From NCBI GenBank assembly GCA_907164885.2, contig OU015490.1:100182257-100246256 (forward strand): a stretch of 64,000 nucleotides of DNA, given 5' to 3'. Positions 11,305 through 22,444 of the stretch are shown piece by piece. A program made the translations under genes and the position numbers. This DNA is from Dolomedes plantarius. Taxonomy: Eukaryota; Arthropoda; Arachnida; Araneae; Dolomedidae. Below the pieces are notes generated by a model. It had not been told where the DNA came from and ran no database searches. It was given only the letters and a program-made list of their open reading frames with translations. Within the stretch, counting starts at the first letter, position 1. Each line of letters opens with the position of its first letter.

Positions 11305-11366
<62 letters not shown>
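11305..11366. repeat. TA microsatellite, right flank of Tc1 element
   Basis: Pure TA run continuing the array that the Tc1-like element split. Confidence 0.95.
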
Positions 11367-11367
<1 letters not shown>

Positions 11368-11520
11368 GAAACTCCCTATGGCGGCCAGTCATGCTTCCGA
11401 AATAAGTGGCCGTTTTGAGGGGTGGCCGTCGAAAGGAGGTTTCTTCCAAAACATAGACTCTATAGCGTCTTTAGTCGATTTTGAACAAAATATGGCCATT
11501 TAGAGGTGTGGCCGGTGTAT
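11367..11520. mobile_element. possible pogo/Tigger-type terminal fragment
   Basis: ACGAAACTCCCTATGGCGGC at the left and a GGTGTGGCCGGTGTA stretch near 11504 resemble pogo/Tigger terminal regions. No partner end or coding sequence was found. Weak. Confidence 0.25.
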
Positions 11521-12484
11521 GCGCTAGCTACAATGTTATGAGTGCTCTTAATAGTGGTCCAGACAGTAAAATCAGGCCTGGATTCTACTTACACCGTCCG
11601 TGAAAGAAGCGCACGTTAACAGTAAATAACACAACGTCCATATGCTGTTTACATCACTATCTCATTGCAGTCATGACATAATAAATGAAAAAGTAACAAA
11701 TTTGAGTAACTATCATATACCTAAGCGTTGAATTTAATTTTCGTTTCCACAAGCCTTGTTAAAGGACAAAAGAACCTTCAACCTCGAATTTTTTAATTTT
11801 CAATTTTTAACGCTATATACAGAATGAAAATAATTAATATTAATTTTTATTAAAATGAAGACCCTTAAAATTCAAATTAAGGATTTTTTTTAGCAGAATA
11901 ATGCCTGGTTTTCAATTTTTTTTTCAAAAATGCTAGCATTTTCCAAAATGCTCCACGCGCATCCCATACCATTTAAAATCCTTCAATTTTTTTTAATATA
12001 GGTTTACCATATAAATATAAACGCAAATGCGCATAAAATTTTTTTATTGGTGTGTGTGTGTGTGTAAAACAAAAGTCAAAAATATCTTTTTATAAACTGC
12101 CTGTTAATTTTTCATGTTTTTGCTTGTTCGTACTTTGGTCTATAAATTTGGAAAGTATTTGTCGTTTCAAAGAATGTTGCAGGATTTTGTGACAAACACT
12201 GTAATTAACAATCGCGAGAAATTTGGAAGAAAGTGGAAGAAAATTAAGGCGCAAGGAGCAATTTGAAAAATTCTAGCGATTTTGAAGAATTTTTTGAAAA
12301 ACAGGTCTTTTTCTTCCGCAAAATACTTACTTGTGAATCCTAAGTGTCTTCAATGTAGTAAAAAACAATATTTATTATTCCCATTTTGTATATAGAGTAA
12401 AATATTGAAAACTGAAATAAAACACGGATGAAAGTCCCTTGTCCCCTTAAAGTACGCTGAACACATATATTGTGCTAACCGTTC
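11521..12484. other. AT-rich DNA without recognisable feature
   Basis: Only a (GT)8 run at about 12051-12064 stands out. No gene or terminus seen. Confidence 0.4.
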
Positions 12485-12553
12485 GCCCTCTCCCGCCTGA
12501 ATATCACACATGCCCCTGCAAAGGGGCGCTCCTCAAAGGTTGAGAACTACTGC
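12485..12553. mobile_element. solo hAT terminus
   Basis: Ends AAAGGTTGAGAACTACTG, the inverse of the common hAT start CAGTAGTTCTCAACC. No matching left end is visible nearby. Confidence 0.5.
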
Positions 12554-13053
12554 TTTAAGGTTTTTTTTTTTTCTTTCTTGGTTTGGAGCGCTACGGTTAT
12601 TTATTTATTTTTTTTTTTGTTGCTATACAAAAGCTAATTAGACCGGGACCTACAGCTTTTTTTTCTTGTCTATGTATGTGTTTTTTGAAAATTTATATCA
12701 AGAGGTCATCAAATAGAATGCCTGAAAAAATAGTGCCTACTGTGATTAATTAGGGAGGTGTTAGGCAAACATATGACAAAAATTCCCGTAGATAAAAAAA
12801 TTCAGCGTCTTCGGTAACAAATAATTAAGGATATGTTACGCTTACATCTTGTGTACTTGAGTGTTGAAAGTTGTTAAGAAAAGCTATTCAAAAGTGAAAT
12901 ATGAGATTGCTTATCATTGCAGAAATAGTTCGTTCAAGGAGCCGTCGGTTTCGATGTTAGAAAACGGTCGTTATATTGTGTCACATGAATTAAAACCGTT
13001 TTTTTTTTTTCAAAAAATACCAGAATATAACAACACTCCCTGAGGTGATATCA
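12554..13053. other. no recognisable feature
   Basis: AT-rich, with poly-T runs near 12562 and 12610. A 60-codon frame at 12861 shows no domain. Confidence 0.4.
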
Positions 13054-13061
13054 CCCTAGAG

Positions 13062-13253
13062 CAGCTTTTCTCAACCTGGAGGTCGTGACCCCCAGGGGGT
13101 TGCAAAAAAATGATAATTCAACTCCTAAAAATGGAAACTAGTCGTTCTTGCAGTTATTTATTACTACTGTTATTAAATTATGGTTTCGGGAGTCACGAAG
13201 TGTTCATTATATATATATTGGGGGGGTGCCATGAGACTAAAAGAGATCCGCTG
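13062..13253. mobile_element. 192-bp hAT MITE with perfect TSD
   Basis: Begins CAGCTTTTCTCAACCTGG and ends AAAAGAGATCCGCTG. It is flanked by identical octamers CCCTAGAG (13054-13061 and 13254-13261). Interior has no coding sequence. Confidence 0.9.
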
Positions 13254-13261
13254 CCCTAGAG

Positions 13262-14358
13262 AATTGTACGACATTCAAGCACAACAAATCTCAAGTGAGG
13301 AAGGAAATAAGATTTGTCATTAATAATTTGACGATTTAACTACCTTATTTTTTTCCCACTTAAACAAATAAAATATAAAAACAATTTTAATCCATTAAAC
13401 ATAAAATAAATTTAATTTAATCGGATTTTAATGAGGCAAAGTCAAGTTAAAAATTAGTAATTACCTGCTGAGGAAATGATTAATCTAACTGGATTAATTC
13501 ATTCTTTTGTTCCTTACGTAAACAATATCTCTGATAAACTTCCATAACTGATAAACTTCCACTACTTCCATTGCTTCCATTGGTTCCATTGGTCTGGCTA
13601 TACTTCCATTACTTCCATTGCTTCTACCTATCTTAGAGATACCGAGTTTTCAAAATTATTAGCTGTAAAAGCTGAACAACGATAGAGACTTAACTCGTAA
13701 GATGATACGAGAGTAGCACTCTCTCATATGTCGCCAAATGCTGAGCAGATATAATCTAAGGTCCAGGCTCCCCCTTCTCATTATTTAAAAAAAATTTAGC
13801 TCTGTATAAGACTTTTTTAGGTGAAAATTCCTTTAAAAATTTTTTTGCATTATAAATCCACCGAAATATTATAAGAGAAAAAATTAAATATTTAATTAAA
13901 TATTATTCAAAATATTTAATTTAATATTTTATTTAATTAATATTTATAACAATTATTTAATTAATATTTAATTTAATATTTAATATTTATAAAAATAAAA
14001 TTAAATATTATTCAAATAACAAAAATTATTAAATTAAAGTATTTGCACACTGGTTACACATTAGCCACGAAACTGGACTTCCTGCTTCGCTAAAACCACT
14101 CTAAATTTTTTTGCACGCAGAAAAAAGATAAGAACTGCAGAAGTATTTCTGAAATGTTAGACCATTTTAAGAGTTAAAATTGTCAGAATAAATAAAAAAA
14201 GAAACTAAGCTGGTGTTTGAAAATTTACGTCTATATATCCACTCAGACGAAGTAAAATGAACAAATACAAAAATTAAACGAAATATTTTCCCCTCTGTGA
14301 TAAGAGAGCATGCATCAAACTGATCTTTTTGTTTGTTAAAACCGCAATGAATTTGTTA
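13262..14358. other. AT-rich DNA, no gene recognised
   Basis: Apart from the minisatellite it holds a TAATTAAATATT-rich stretch at about 13880-14010. No ORF above 60 codons. Confidence 0.4.
13536..13625 (+). repeat. short ACTTCCATTG-type minisatellite
   Basis: Overlapping copies of about 9-10 bp (CTTCCATTG / ACTTCCATT / GTTCCATTG). Confidence 0.7.
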
Positions 14359-14702
14359 TATACCTAATTCTGTTTTTACACGATAGATACGTTCCTGAAG
14401 AATACGTGTCAAAAAAAAATTCGTGTAAAAAAGACGTTGTATCTATGGAAGGAAAGAAGATTGGTTCCGGGTCTAAAAAATCAGTAAAAATAATTTTAAA
14501 AAACCATATGAAAATATTCGTTTTAAACTTACTTTATTTCAACAAAATACACATGCAATAACATGTAATGAAAATGAAAAAAAATTCTTCATGAACAACA
14601 GCAAAAACAAGTAATATATAAAAAAAAATTTTTAAAGTCAATTCCTACTTAGGTCAACAAAGAAAAATTTGAGTGTGAACTAATAGTAGGAATTGAAAAA
14701 AA

Positions 14703-15235
14703 GGATTGCCTGCCAGAACCTTGCCTACTGTGCGAGATTAGGAGAGGGGGAAAGAGAGAGAAAAAGTTTGTCAGGTTGGGGATTCGATCCCGCAACCTAC
14801 AGGACGGGAGAAGCCCGCGATACCACAGTACTACCGTTTACACAGTAACAAGAGGGAAATTACTATTCAAGAGCAAGAGACGCTCTAGGTCTGAAACTAA
14901 AATTGATTAATTAAATTTAATTAATGAACTAATATTTGAAAAAACTGTATTAACATCAAGTGTCATCCACTACAAGTTTAAAAAAATGTATTTGAACTTG
15001 AGTGGATGAATAAAAAGTACTTTTATTAACGACTGAAAATTTGAACAAGATATATATGGTCTAAAACTAAAATTGATTAATTAAATTTAATTAATGAATT
15101 AGTATTTGAAAAAACTGTATTAACATCAAGTGTCATCCACTACAAGTTTAAAAAAATGTATTTGAACTTGAGTGGATGAATAAAAAGTACTTTTATTAAC
15201 GATTGAAAATTTGAACAAGATATATATAGAGAGAG
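14703..15235 (-). mobile_element. insertion carrying tRNA-like SINE head and 160-bp tandem repeat
   Basis: Bounded by a 29-bp direct repeat beginning GTGTGAACTAATAGTAGGAA (14674-14702 and about 15236-15264), as expected for a target duplication made by LINE machinery. On the minus strand, 14850-14750 reads like a tRNA. It has an A-box-like GTGGTATCGCGGG and a B-box GGGATCGAATCCC, so this is a tRNA-derived SINE head. The rest is a 160-bp unit present twice (about 14895-15055 and 15058-15215). Confidence 0.6.
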
Positions 15236-15286
15236 TGTGAACTAATAGTAGGAATTGAAAAAATCTGTTTTAGACATAAAAATTTT

Positions 15287-15703
15287 TTATTCCTTTTCAC
15301 TCTCTGACAATAAACGACGCATACGTTTGCGTACGACTGGAATATCACTGCTATCACTAGAAATATTGTGGACATCGTCCTCTTCTTCTATTAATGTAAT
15401 TCTTTCTGTGATCTGTTGAGCAAAATCAGAACGAGTCTCCTCTGGTGCTGATGATTCACCGGTTTTACGAACGAATTCAGTTATTAACCGTTGTGTTCGT
15501 GTTTTGGTTAGGCCGTTATACGATTCTCTGTAAGAGGCTGTCAACAACTTCACTTCACGTTGAAACTTCTCAGCGCGTTCTTCATTAGGGTCATGTTTTA
15601 CAAAATGATTACCGAATTTTTTGGCCAGTTCCAGACCTTCTTTTATTAAATCTACATTTAGAACAGGATCATTTTCTTTCATTTTCTCCACTTTTGATAG
15701 CAT
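15287..15703 (-). pseudogene. C-terminal tail of a Tigger-like transposase
   Basis: A 138-codon frame reading DPNEERAEKFQREVK, then a basic/hydrophobic stretch, an acidic low-complexity block (EEEDD, SSDSSD) and RKRMRRLLSESEKE before the stop. The same order (DPSAER-like, KITEFLKR, acidic DEEE end) is recoverable from the relic at 46190-46500, which supports a common family. The catalytic DDE domain is absent. The Met at 15703 is the first in the frame and probably not a real start. Confidence 0.5.
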
Positions 15704-15943
15704 AAAAGAAGAAAATGTTTTTGCGGACTGAATTCTTGAGTCAAAACAGAACTGGATAAACTGTCACCAAAAATAATATGCCATAAATAAAATTTTGTTT
15801 TCTTAGAATTTAGGCCAAAAAAAAAATGACAATTTGGATTGAGCCGCTCGTGTTAAATCAAAATGACTCGCGTAAGAAGTTTTTTGAATTCGTGTTAAAT
15901 CAAATTCGTGTAAAAAAGGTTCGTGCAAAAACAGAATTAGGTG

Positions 15944-16480
15944 TATGCAGAAAATAATAGAGGGATATGGAAGCATTTGGTCAATGTAAAGTCATTTTAA
16001 GAGTTGAAAAAGAAGCTTAACGTTTAAAATATTTGCATCGATAAATTCTATCGAATATTTTAAAAGAAGAAATAAAAAATTAAATAAAATAAATCTATTT
16101 AAACCTTGGCAACATGGCATCGATAGAACTGTGCATAATGCTTGCCTAAAGCTGTTCAGAATTTACTGCACATGGAAAGCAATATAACCAACAGTAGAAG
16201 CATTTGAGCATTGCAAAACCAATATGAGAGTTAAATTTTAAGAAAAATTAAGCTGATTTAAAAAAAATTTGCATCTACAAATCTTAAATATGATAAAATA
16301 AGGAAATTCGAAAAGAAAAGAAAAGAAGAAAGGAATTTTTCCGATGTTAAAGGCAATATTTCGTGAATGGTTTTAACCGTTATGGATTCTTTGCATAGAG
16401 AAGGAAAAATAGACAGCTGTAGAAACACTTGATGGGTATAAAATGTAAAATCGTTTTTAGTGTTTATAGAAAATTTAATC
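15944..16480. other. no recognisable feature
   Basis: AT-rich spacer before the long degenerate repeat. Fragments such as AAGCATTTGGTCAATGTAAA recur in it, which suggests older copies of the same repeat. Confidence 0.35.
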
Positions 16481-17173
16481 AGATTGTGAAATATTTACAT
16501 ATATTTATTCAATCATATATAATTAAAGAAGCAGACGAAAAAAATGAAAAAGTATCTATTATATGGGCAGAGATAATAATTTTTGTATAAATTTTTACTT
16601 TAAAACAATTTACAATTAATCATAGTCAGGTTTCAAAAACTTACAATCCAAAAATTCTTTAATTCTACTGCAACAGCAACCATCAAACTGAACTTCCTGT
16701 CTTTTTATTTCCTTCGTTTAAACAGCTGTGGATTCATGCTTTGCAGGAGATAAAACGAGGCAACTAGAGATATTTGGTTAATGAATTCCCATTATAAGAG
16801 CTTGAAAAAGCGTGACTTTTTTCCAAATATATGTGGGTGAGTAAATTCCCCCACGCATTTATATACCAAAATAAGGCAATTTTTTATAGATTTCTTTTAA
16901 AAGAACTATAAAAACATTTAATCATTTTCGTGTGCATTGTCATGGAGATATAATTGACAATTACTCCTAATTAGGAATTAAAAGCTTTTAAGAAATATTC
17001 CCCACTCTTAGAATAAAAACCTTCACTCATACGAGACTTCCTGCCTCCTCGTTTCTTTTGTTAAAACCGAAGCGAATTCGGATTATGAGAAAAGAATAAA
17101 GGGGTGATAAAAGAACCTACCATCAAAACGAATAGCTCTACGCCAAACGGGAAATTTCATAAATATAATAAAA

Positions 17174-17246
17174 CTACCTGAAAACACGCGCTTCGCTAAG
17201 AAGTACATTCAAATTAAATACAACGGTCAATGTATGCAATTAATGC

Positions 17247-17332
<86 letters not shown>

Positions 17333-17366
17333 ATAAATGCGACGATCAATGTATATACAATTGATG

Positions 17367-17425
<59 letters not shown>

Positions 17426-17959
17426 AAAATATCGTAAGGGATATTTATTTTTTTTTGGGATAATATCCAATCGTCTGCTGCATTAGAAAGAAAAAAAATA
17501 TTTTATTGTCTATTTAGTTGTTATGCACGTGACGATAAATTTATTTAAAGTACCAGAAAAATAAATCACTTGATCAGCATTTAACGAATTAAATTCTAAA
17601 AATTAATCTTTAAAAATTCACCAAAAATCAGAAAATGGAGGTAAGGGTTCGAAAAGATTCCATTTTAAAGGAATTTTTATGATCTTTCTCGTGATATAAA
17701 TTTTATAACCCTCAAATTATTATTTTAAATGCAAACTTTGCACTCAAATTATTATTTTAAATGCAAAGATACAAAAGAAGCTTAAAAATTTTATTTAAAA
17801 AAATCTAAGAATTTTTCAAAAATCTTTCTTAGTGCACCCCTACACTATAAGAAGAATCGCCAATGCAAAATTTCAGCCCTTTAGGTCCAGCGATTTGGTC
17901 TGTGCGTTGTATGTCAGTGAGTCAGTGAGTCAGTTACGGAACTGTTTTATATATATAGA
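17174..17959 (-). mobile_element. Helitron-like element, family 1 (copy 2)
   Basis: On the minus strand it starts TCTATATATATAAAACAG (17959) and ends TTTTCAGGTAG (17174), where the usual CTAG has become GTAG. T follows on the outer side. The interior carries two long TA arrays (17251-17327 and 17371-17420). The host DNA on both sides is the long repeat. TATAATAAAA occurs on both flanks, either by chance or as an odd junction. Confidence 0.8.
17251..17420. repeat. two TA microsatellites inside Helitron copy 2
   Basis: Runs at 17251-17327 and 17371-17420 separated by a conserved Helitron segment (GCGACGATCAATGTATA). Confidence 0.9.
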
Positions 17960-18122
17960 TATAATAAAAGAAGCAGATAACAAAAAATGAAAAGGCATCT
18001 TTATATGAACAGAGATAATATTTAATAATTTATGTATGTATTTTTATTATAAAATTATTTACGATTAATTGCAGTCAGGATTTTAAAATTTACAAAAAAA
18101 AAAAAAAACTACTGCTTCTTAA

Positions 18123-18542
18123 AGGTGCTGTGTACTAACCCTATTAGATTTGTTCTCCTCAATGTGAACCTATTGAGAAAATGTGTCCAAGAATTCTATT
18201 GAAAGATTGTATTGAAATTTTTTTTTTAATTGTACTCCGTAATAGAGAAGAAATTTTACAGTTTGCGACATTTTTCGTTTTAAAAAAATACAAATATTAT
18301 TTTAAAATTTAAATTATTCGGGGAAAAAATCTGGCAGAGTGTGTTTTTAACACTCATCAATTCCTTTGGTGGACGAAATTTATAAAATGAATCCTGTTGC
18401 AAGGTGTAAAAAAGTTCAGGCTCTCTGAAAATACCATTTTTATTGGATAATCAGCATTTATGTAGCTGTAAATAGTAGACACGTTTTCTCCATAGTTTAA
18501 CATTGAGGTGAGCGAATCCAATAAGGTTAGTATACAGCAGCC
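18123..18542. mobile_element. TTAA MITE, family M (copy 1)
   Basis: Long terminal inverted repeats of about 70 bp. Consensus start is GGCTGCTGTGTACTAACCC; the inverse is at the end. Flanks TTAA (18119-18122) and TTAG (18543-18546). About 420-450 bp, no coding sequence. The TTAA target suggests mobilisation by a piggyBac-like enzyme, but the ends do not begin CCC as usual for that group. Confidence 0.85.
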
Positions 18543-18600
18543 TTAGCAGAAACTATCAAATGGAACTTCCGCCCTTTTTATTTCTCTCGTTCAAACAGGT

Positions 18601-18935
18601 GTTTGTTTGTTTGTCTGTTTTCGTGTCTAAGAATAGTGCAAAGCACTATCCATAGAAGAGGGGTGCCATTGCCAGAAGAGAGGTTGCACTTCTATACGTT
18701 GGTCCGCGAATTTCGAACTGAGTCAAGTGACGAGACCGGACCACTAGACCCCGCACCTCCAGATGTATTGTTTGGGAATTTAGAGGACACTGCAGCTACG
18801 ACAGATTTTTCCCGTGCACCAGCCACCATTAGTGTACACGTCGATGGTTTTGTCGGCGACGGGTATCGAACAAGCAACTTGCAGATCACTGGCCCGATGC
18901 CTTTGCCAACCGGGCCACCGCGTCTATTCAAACAG
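18601..18935 (-). mobile_element. tRNA-derived SINE
   Basis: Read on the minus strand from about 18930, there is an A-box-like TGGCCCGGTTG and a B-box-like TGTTCGATACC, spaced as in a tRNA, with CGCGG before. The body is more GC-rich than its surroundings and gives an incidental open frame on both strands (18603-18941, 18692-18931), which I do not call as a gene. A truncated copy lies at about 43995-44177. Confidence 0.6.
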
Positions 18936-19344
18936 CTGTGAATTCATATTATGCTGATGAAAAATCGAGATAACTCTAGAGGTATTTGAATAATGTAATC
19001 CCATTATAAAAGGTTGAAAATGCTTGATTTTTTCCAAATATATGTGGGTGAGTAAATTCACTGACACATTAATATACAAAAAAGGAATTTAAAGATAAAA
19101 CATTTTTATATATTTCTAACAGTAATAACATTTAATCATTTTTTTGTGTGCATTCTTATAGATATATGCAAGGTTTACATAAGATTCGATTTACAATAAT
19201 TGAATTTTTAAGTCAATAAATCTAAAGAAGCCGCTTAAGATATGCTAATTGTGGCATACGTGGTTGGTATGAATACCAAGCAGCTAGATTAAAGAAGGGT
19301 CGACGAAGTGAGTCGAAGTGTTGAGGACCATACGCCATACAGCG

Positions 19345-19504
19345 CCATATCTCCCCCTAACGGCGACTTATGGAATTAATATTTTTTTCCATGAAAACTC
19401 TTTCCCAAGTCGTCCTTAAACCCTCTATCAATTTTGGTGGAATTCCGGCTGATAGATCACGCTACAGGTCACTCTGAGTAGTGTCAGTTAAATAAAAATC
19501 ACCT
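19345..19504. mobile_element. terminal fragment of IS630/mariner-like element
   Basis: Matches the right end of the element at 21460-22379 (CGCCATATCTCCCCCTAACG to AAAATCACCTTG) and ends at TA. The left half is missing. Confidence 0.75.
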
Positions 19505-19506
19505 TG

Positions 19507-19545
<39 letters not shown>

Positions 19546-19579
19546 TAAATAGAGATAAAAGTACAGTTTTTACAGATTC

Positions 19580-19580
<1 letters not shown>

Positions 19581-19632
<52 letters not shown>

Positions 19633-19702
19633 GGAGAAGTGAGAGGAAGTGAAAGGAAGTGAAAGGAGGAAGTGAAAGGAGTGAGAGGAAGTGAAAGGAG
19701 GA
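19581..19702. repeat. TA run followed by GGAAGTGAAA minisatellite
   Basis: (TA)n at 19581-19628, then about eight copies of a purine-rich GGAAGTGAAA-like unit to 19702. A (GT)n run lies upstream at about 19521-19544. Confidence 0.85.
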
Positions 19703-19978
19703 GTAGAGCTGACGAAACGAAGTATCGAGTGGGAGCTAGGCTTAGAGTCTGGTTTAATAATAGTTGAGTTTTGCGAGCAGCCGCTCGAGGCATAGCTAGG
19801 TTGCTTCAAACCTACGCGAGTTCTTGTTAGGCCCAAAGTTTAAGTGGCAGCACTGATGGTTGACTTTCAAAGTATGTGTGAGTATTGCAAAGTGTATTTT
19901 TCTTGAATGAGTAGTTATACAAGTGAATATAATGAATTGTATTTCCCTTGCATGAATGCTATATATATCTCGTATTAG
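19703..19978. other. unassigned sequence
   Basis: Moderately GC-rich (for example CGAGCAGCCGCTCG at about 19778) without a recognisable gene or terminus. Confidence 0.35.
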
Positions 19979-20737
19979 TCTATATATATAAAACAGTTCC
20001 GTAACTGACTCATTCATTCACTGACTGACTGACTGACTGACTGACATACAACGCACAGACCAAACCGCTGGACCTAAAGGGCTGAAATTTTGCATGGCGA
20101 TTCTTCTAATAGTGTAGGGGTGCACTAAGAAAGATTTTTCAAAAATTCTTCTTAGATTTTTTAAAATAAAATTTTTAAGCTGTTTTTTAAACTTTTTTTA
20201 CGTTTGCATTTAAAATAATACATTGAGGGTTATAAAATTTGTATCACTAGAAAGATCATAAAAATTCCTTCAAAATGAAATTTTTTTCGAATTTTTACCT
20301 CCATTTCCTGATTTTTGGTGAATTTTTAAAGATTAATTTTTAGAATTTAATTTATTAAATGCTGATCACGTGATTTCTTTTTCTGGTACTTTCAATAAAT
20401 TTATCGTCACGTGCGTAACAACTAAATAGACAAAAAAAATATTTTTTTCTCTTTCTAATGCAGCAGACGATTGGATATTATCCAAAAAAATGCATTTTTT
20501 TATAAATATATATATATAGATTTTTTTATAAATATATTTTATTTTTTTATAAATATTTTTTTATAATTTTTTTATAAATATATATATATATATAGATATA
20601 TATTTTACATCAATTGTATACATTGATCATCGCATTTATTATAAGTATATATATTTATTTTTTGGCATAAATTGCATACGTTGACCGTTGTATTTAATTT
20701 GAATGTACTCCGTAGCGAAGTGCGGGTTTTCAGCTAG
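19979..20737 (+). mobile_element. Helitron-like element, family 1 (copy 3)
   Basis: Starts TCTATATATATAAAACAG and ends GTGCGGGTTTTCAGCTAG, with T at 20738. The pre-terminal stem CCGTA/TGCGG around loop GCGAAG is intact. The 5' subterminal block has GACT repeats followed by ACGCACAGACCAAACCGCTG. No ORF. Confidence 0.88.
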
Positions 20738-21459
20738 TAGTACATATGCAAATATTTGAATCAACATTGTTGTTATGTAAGAACTGTGTTTGAATGAAAT
20801 TATTTAGAGTGCACTTCAAGATATACATACCCAAAGTTAGGGTAGAAGTAGCTAAGTCTCTCTATATATAATTAGTAATTTGTCCTGATTAGGATGAGCT
20901 TTTAAGATATTACCCCCAGTGTTAGAATAAAACCCCCGTCTGAAACGAGATTTCCCGCCTTCTTGTTTCCTTTGTCAAAACCATAGCGAATTCAGATAAG
21001 AAAATAATAAAGCGGTGATCAAAGAACCTACCGTTAAAACGAACAGCTCAACGCCGAACGGGAAATTTCACCCTTCGCTACAGGCTTCACACACTCCGAA
21101 ATTCGTTACCAGTCTATATATTCACTCAAATATAATAAAAGAAGCAGATATAAAAATAGAAAGGTATCTTAATATGGACAGAGATAATGTTTAACAATTT
21201 ATGGATGTATTTTCATTATGAAATAATTTATAATTAATCATAGTCAGGATTTAAAAATTTACAAACCGAACATTATTTATTTCTAATGCAACAGCTACCA
21301 TCAAACTGAAATTCCTGTCTTTTTATTTCCCTCGTTTAAACAGTTGTGATTCATGTTATATAGATGCAAAAACGAGGTAGGTAAATCTAAAGAGTTTTAA
21401 AAAGCTTGACTTTTCTCCAAATATATGTGGGTGAATAAATTGGCCCACACATTTATATA

Positions 21460-22377
21460 CAGGGTGATTTTTGTTAGACTGACACTACTCATAGCCATCT
21501 GTAGCGCGATCTATCAACCGGAATTCCACCAAAATTGATAGAGGAACTAAAGACCACACGGTAAAGAGCTCCATGTTAAAAAAAAATAAAGTTCAAAAAG
21601 TCGGCGATAGGGGAAGATATGGCGCTGTTGTTGTCGGCGTACCCGATGCAAAAAGCAAGTAAAACATCAAAATCTAAAATCACTACTACGTAGTCGACAG
21701 CAGCGCCAGTATTTTGGGCTATAAAGATAAGGAGTGAATACCGAAAAAGTTGTAATAAGCAGACAAATGAATAACAAAAAATTTTCACTGCAACACCGCT
21801 TTATGCAGCAAATTTACCACCCTCCCTTTGACCACCATCCTGGTGGACGACACATTGCATCCCGAACACTACGTTCTCAACGGCCGAGCGTAACATGTCA
21901 CCAGGAGTGATCATCATAGTCCGGGATATGTTGTCCTGTATGGCCGCCAAGTTAGAGATTCCACCAAGATACACATTTGGACTTTAAATAACCCCAAGGA
22001 AAGAAGTCACAGATCCGGGGAGCAAGGTGGCCATGCAAGTGGAAAAAAAAAGCGACTGATGACGCTTTCTTCTATAAAACGATGACGCAACAGATTCCAC
22101 ACCGATCTTTATAGTCCAAAATACTGGTGCTGTTGTCGACTACATAGTTAGGAATTTACATTTTGAGGTTTTACTTGTGTTTTATGCAAACTCTCGGGTG
22201 CGCCGACAACAACAGCGCCATATCTCCCCCTAACGGCGACTTATGGAATTAATATTTTTTTCCATGAAAACTGTTTCCCATGTCGTCCTTAAACCCTCTA
22301 TCAATTTTGGTGGAATTCCGGCTGATAGATCACGCTACAGGTGACTCTGAGTAGTGTCAGTTAAATAAAAATCACCT

Positions 22378-22379
<2 letters not shown>
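21460..22379 (-). mobile_element. IS630/mariner-like transposon relic
   Basis: Inverted ends: CAGGGTGATTTTTGTTAGAC at left and CAAGGTGATTTTTATTTAAC at right (minus strand), both running into TGACACTACTCA and beyond for about 100 bp. The right flank is TA inside a TA/GT microsatellite; a nearby copy of the host repeat at about 22590 shows the same TATATA/GTGTGT tract without the element. Minus-strand pieces at about 22090-21790 read VISRFFFPLAWPPCSPDL and FRMQCVV-like C-terminal fragments, with several stops. Non-functional. Confidence 0.75.

Positions 22380-22380
<1 letters not shown>

Positions 22381-22442
<62 letters not shown>
22381..22442. repeat. TA/GT compound microsatellite
   Basis: (TA)n passing into (TG)n. 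A shorter relative is at about 22600-22625. Confidence 0.9.

Positions 22443-22444
<2 letters not shown>

Larger units (their letters stand above)
14361..15943 (-). mobile_element. pogo/Tigger-like transposon, deletion derivative
   Basis: The left end is TACCTAATTCTGTTTTTACA. The right end on the minus strand is CACCTAATTCTGTTTTTGCA, continuing into matching ACACGAATT blocks. TA flanks both sides (14359-14360 and 15944-15945). The minus strand carries only the C-terminal part of a transposase (15287-15703), with the core deleted. A second unit inserted between about 14703 and 15235. The assignment to the pogo/Tigger group rests on TA target, terminus style and the acidic tail, and is an inference. 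Confidence 0.6.

Noticed and set aside
14745..14850. Functional tRNA gene
   Set aside because: A- and B-box-like motifs are present but the acceptor stem is not formed and the piece sits inside a duplicated-flank insertion; a SINE head fits better.
17164..17970. Target duplication TATAATAAAA around Helitron copy 2
   Set aside because: Helitrons make none, the sequence is low complexity and the host repeat contains the same phrase; chance is more likely.
18603..18941. 112-codon ORF as a host gene
   Set aside because: Coincides with a tRNA-derived SINE; open on both strands, duplicated elsewhere in truncated form.
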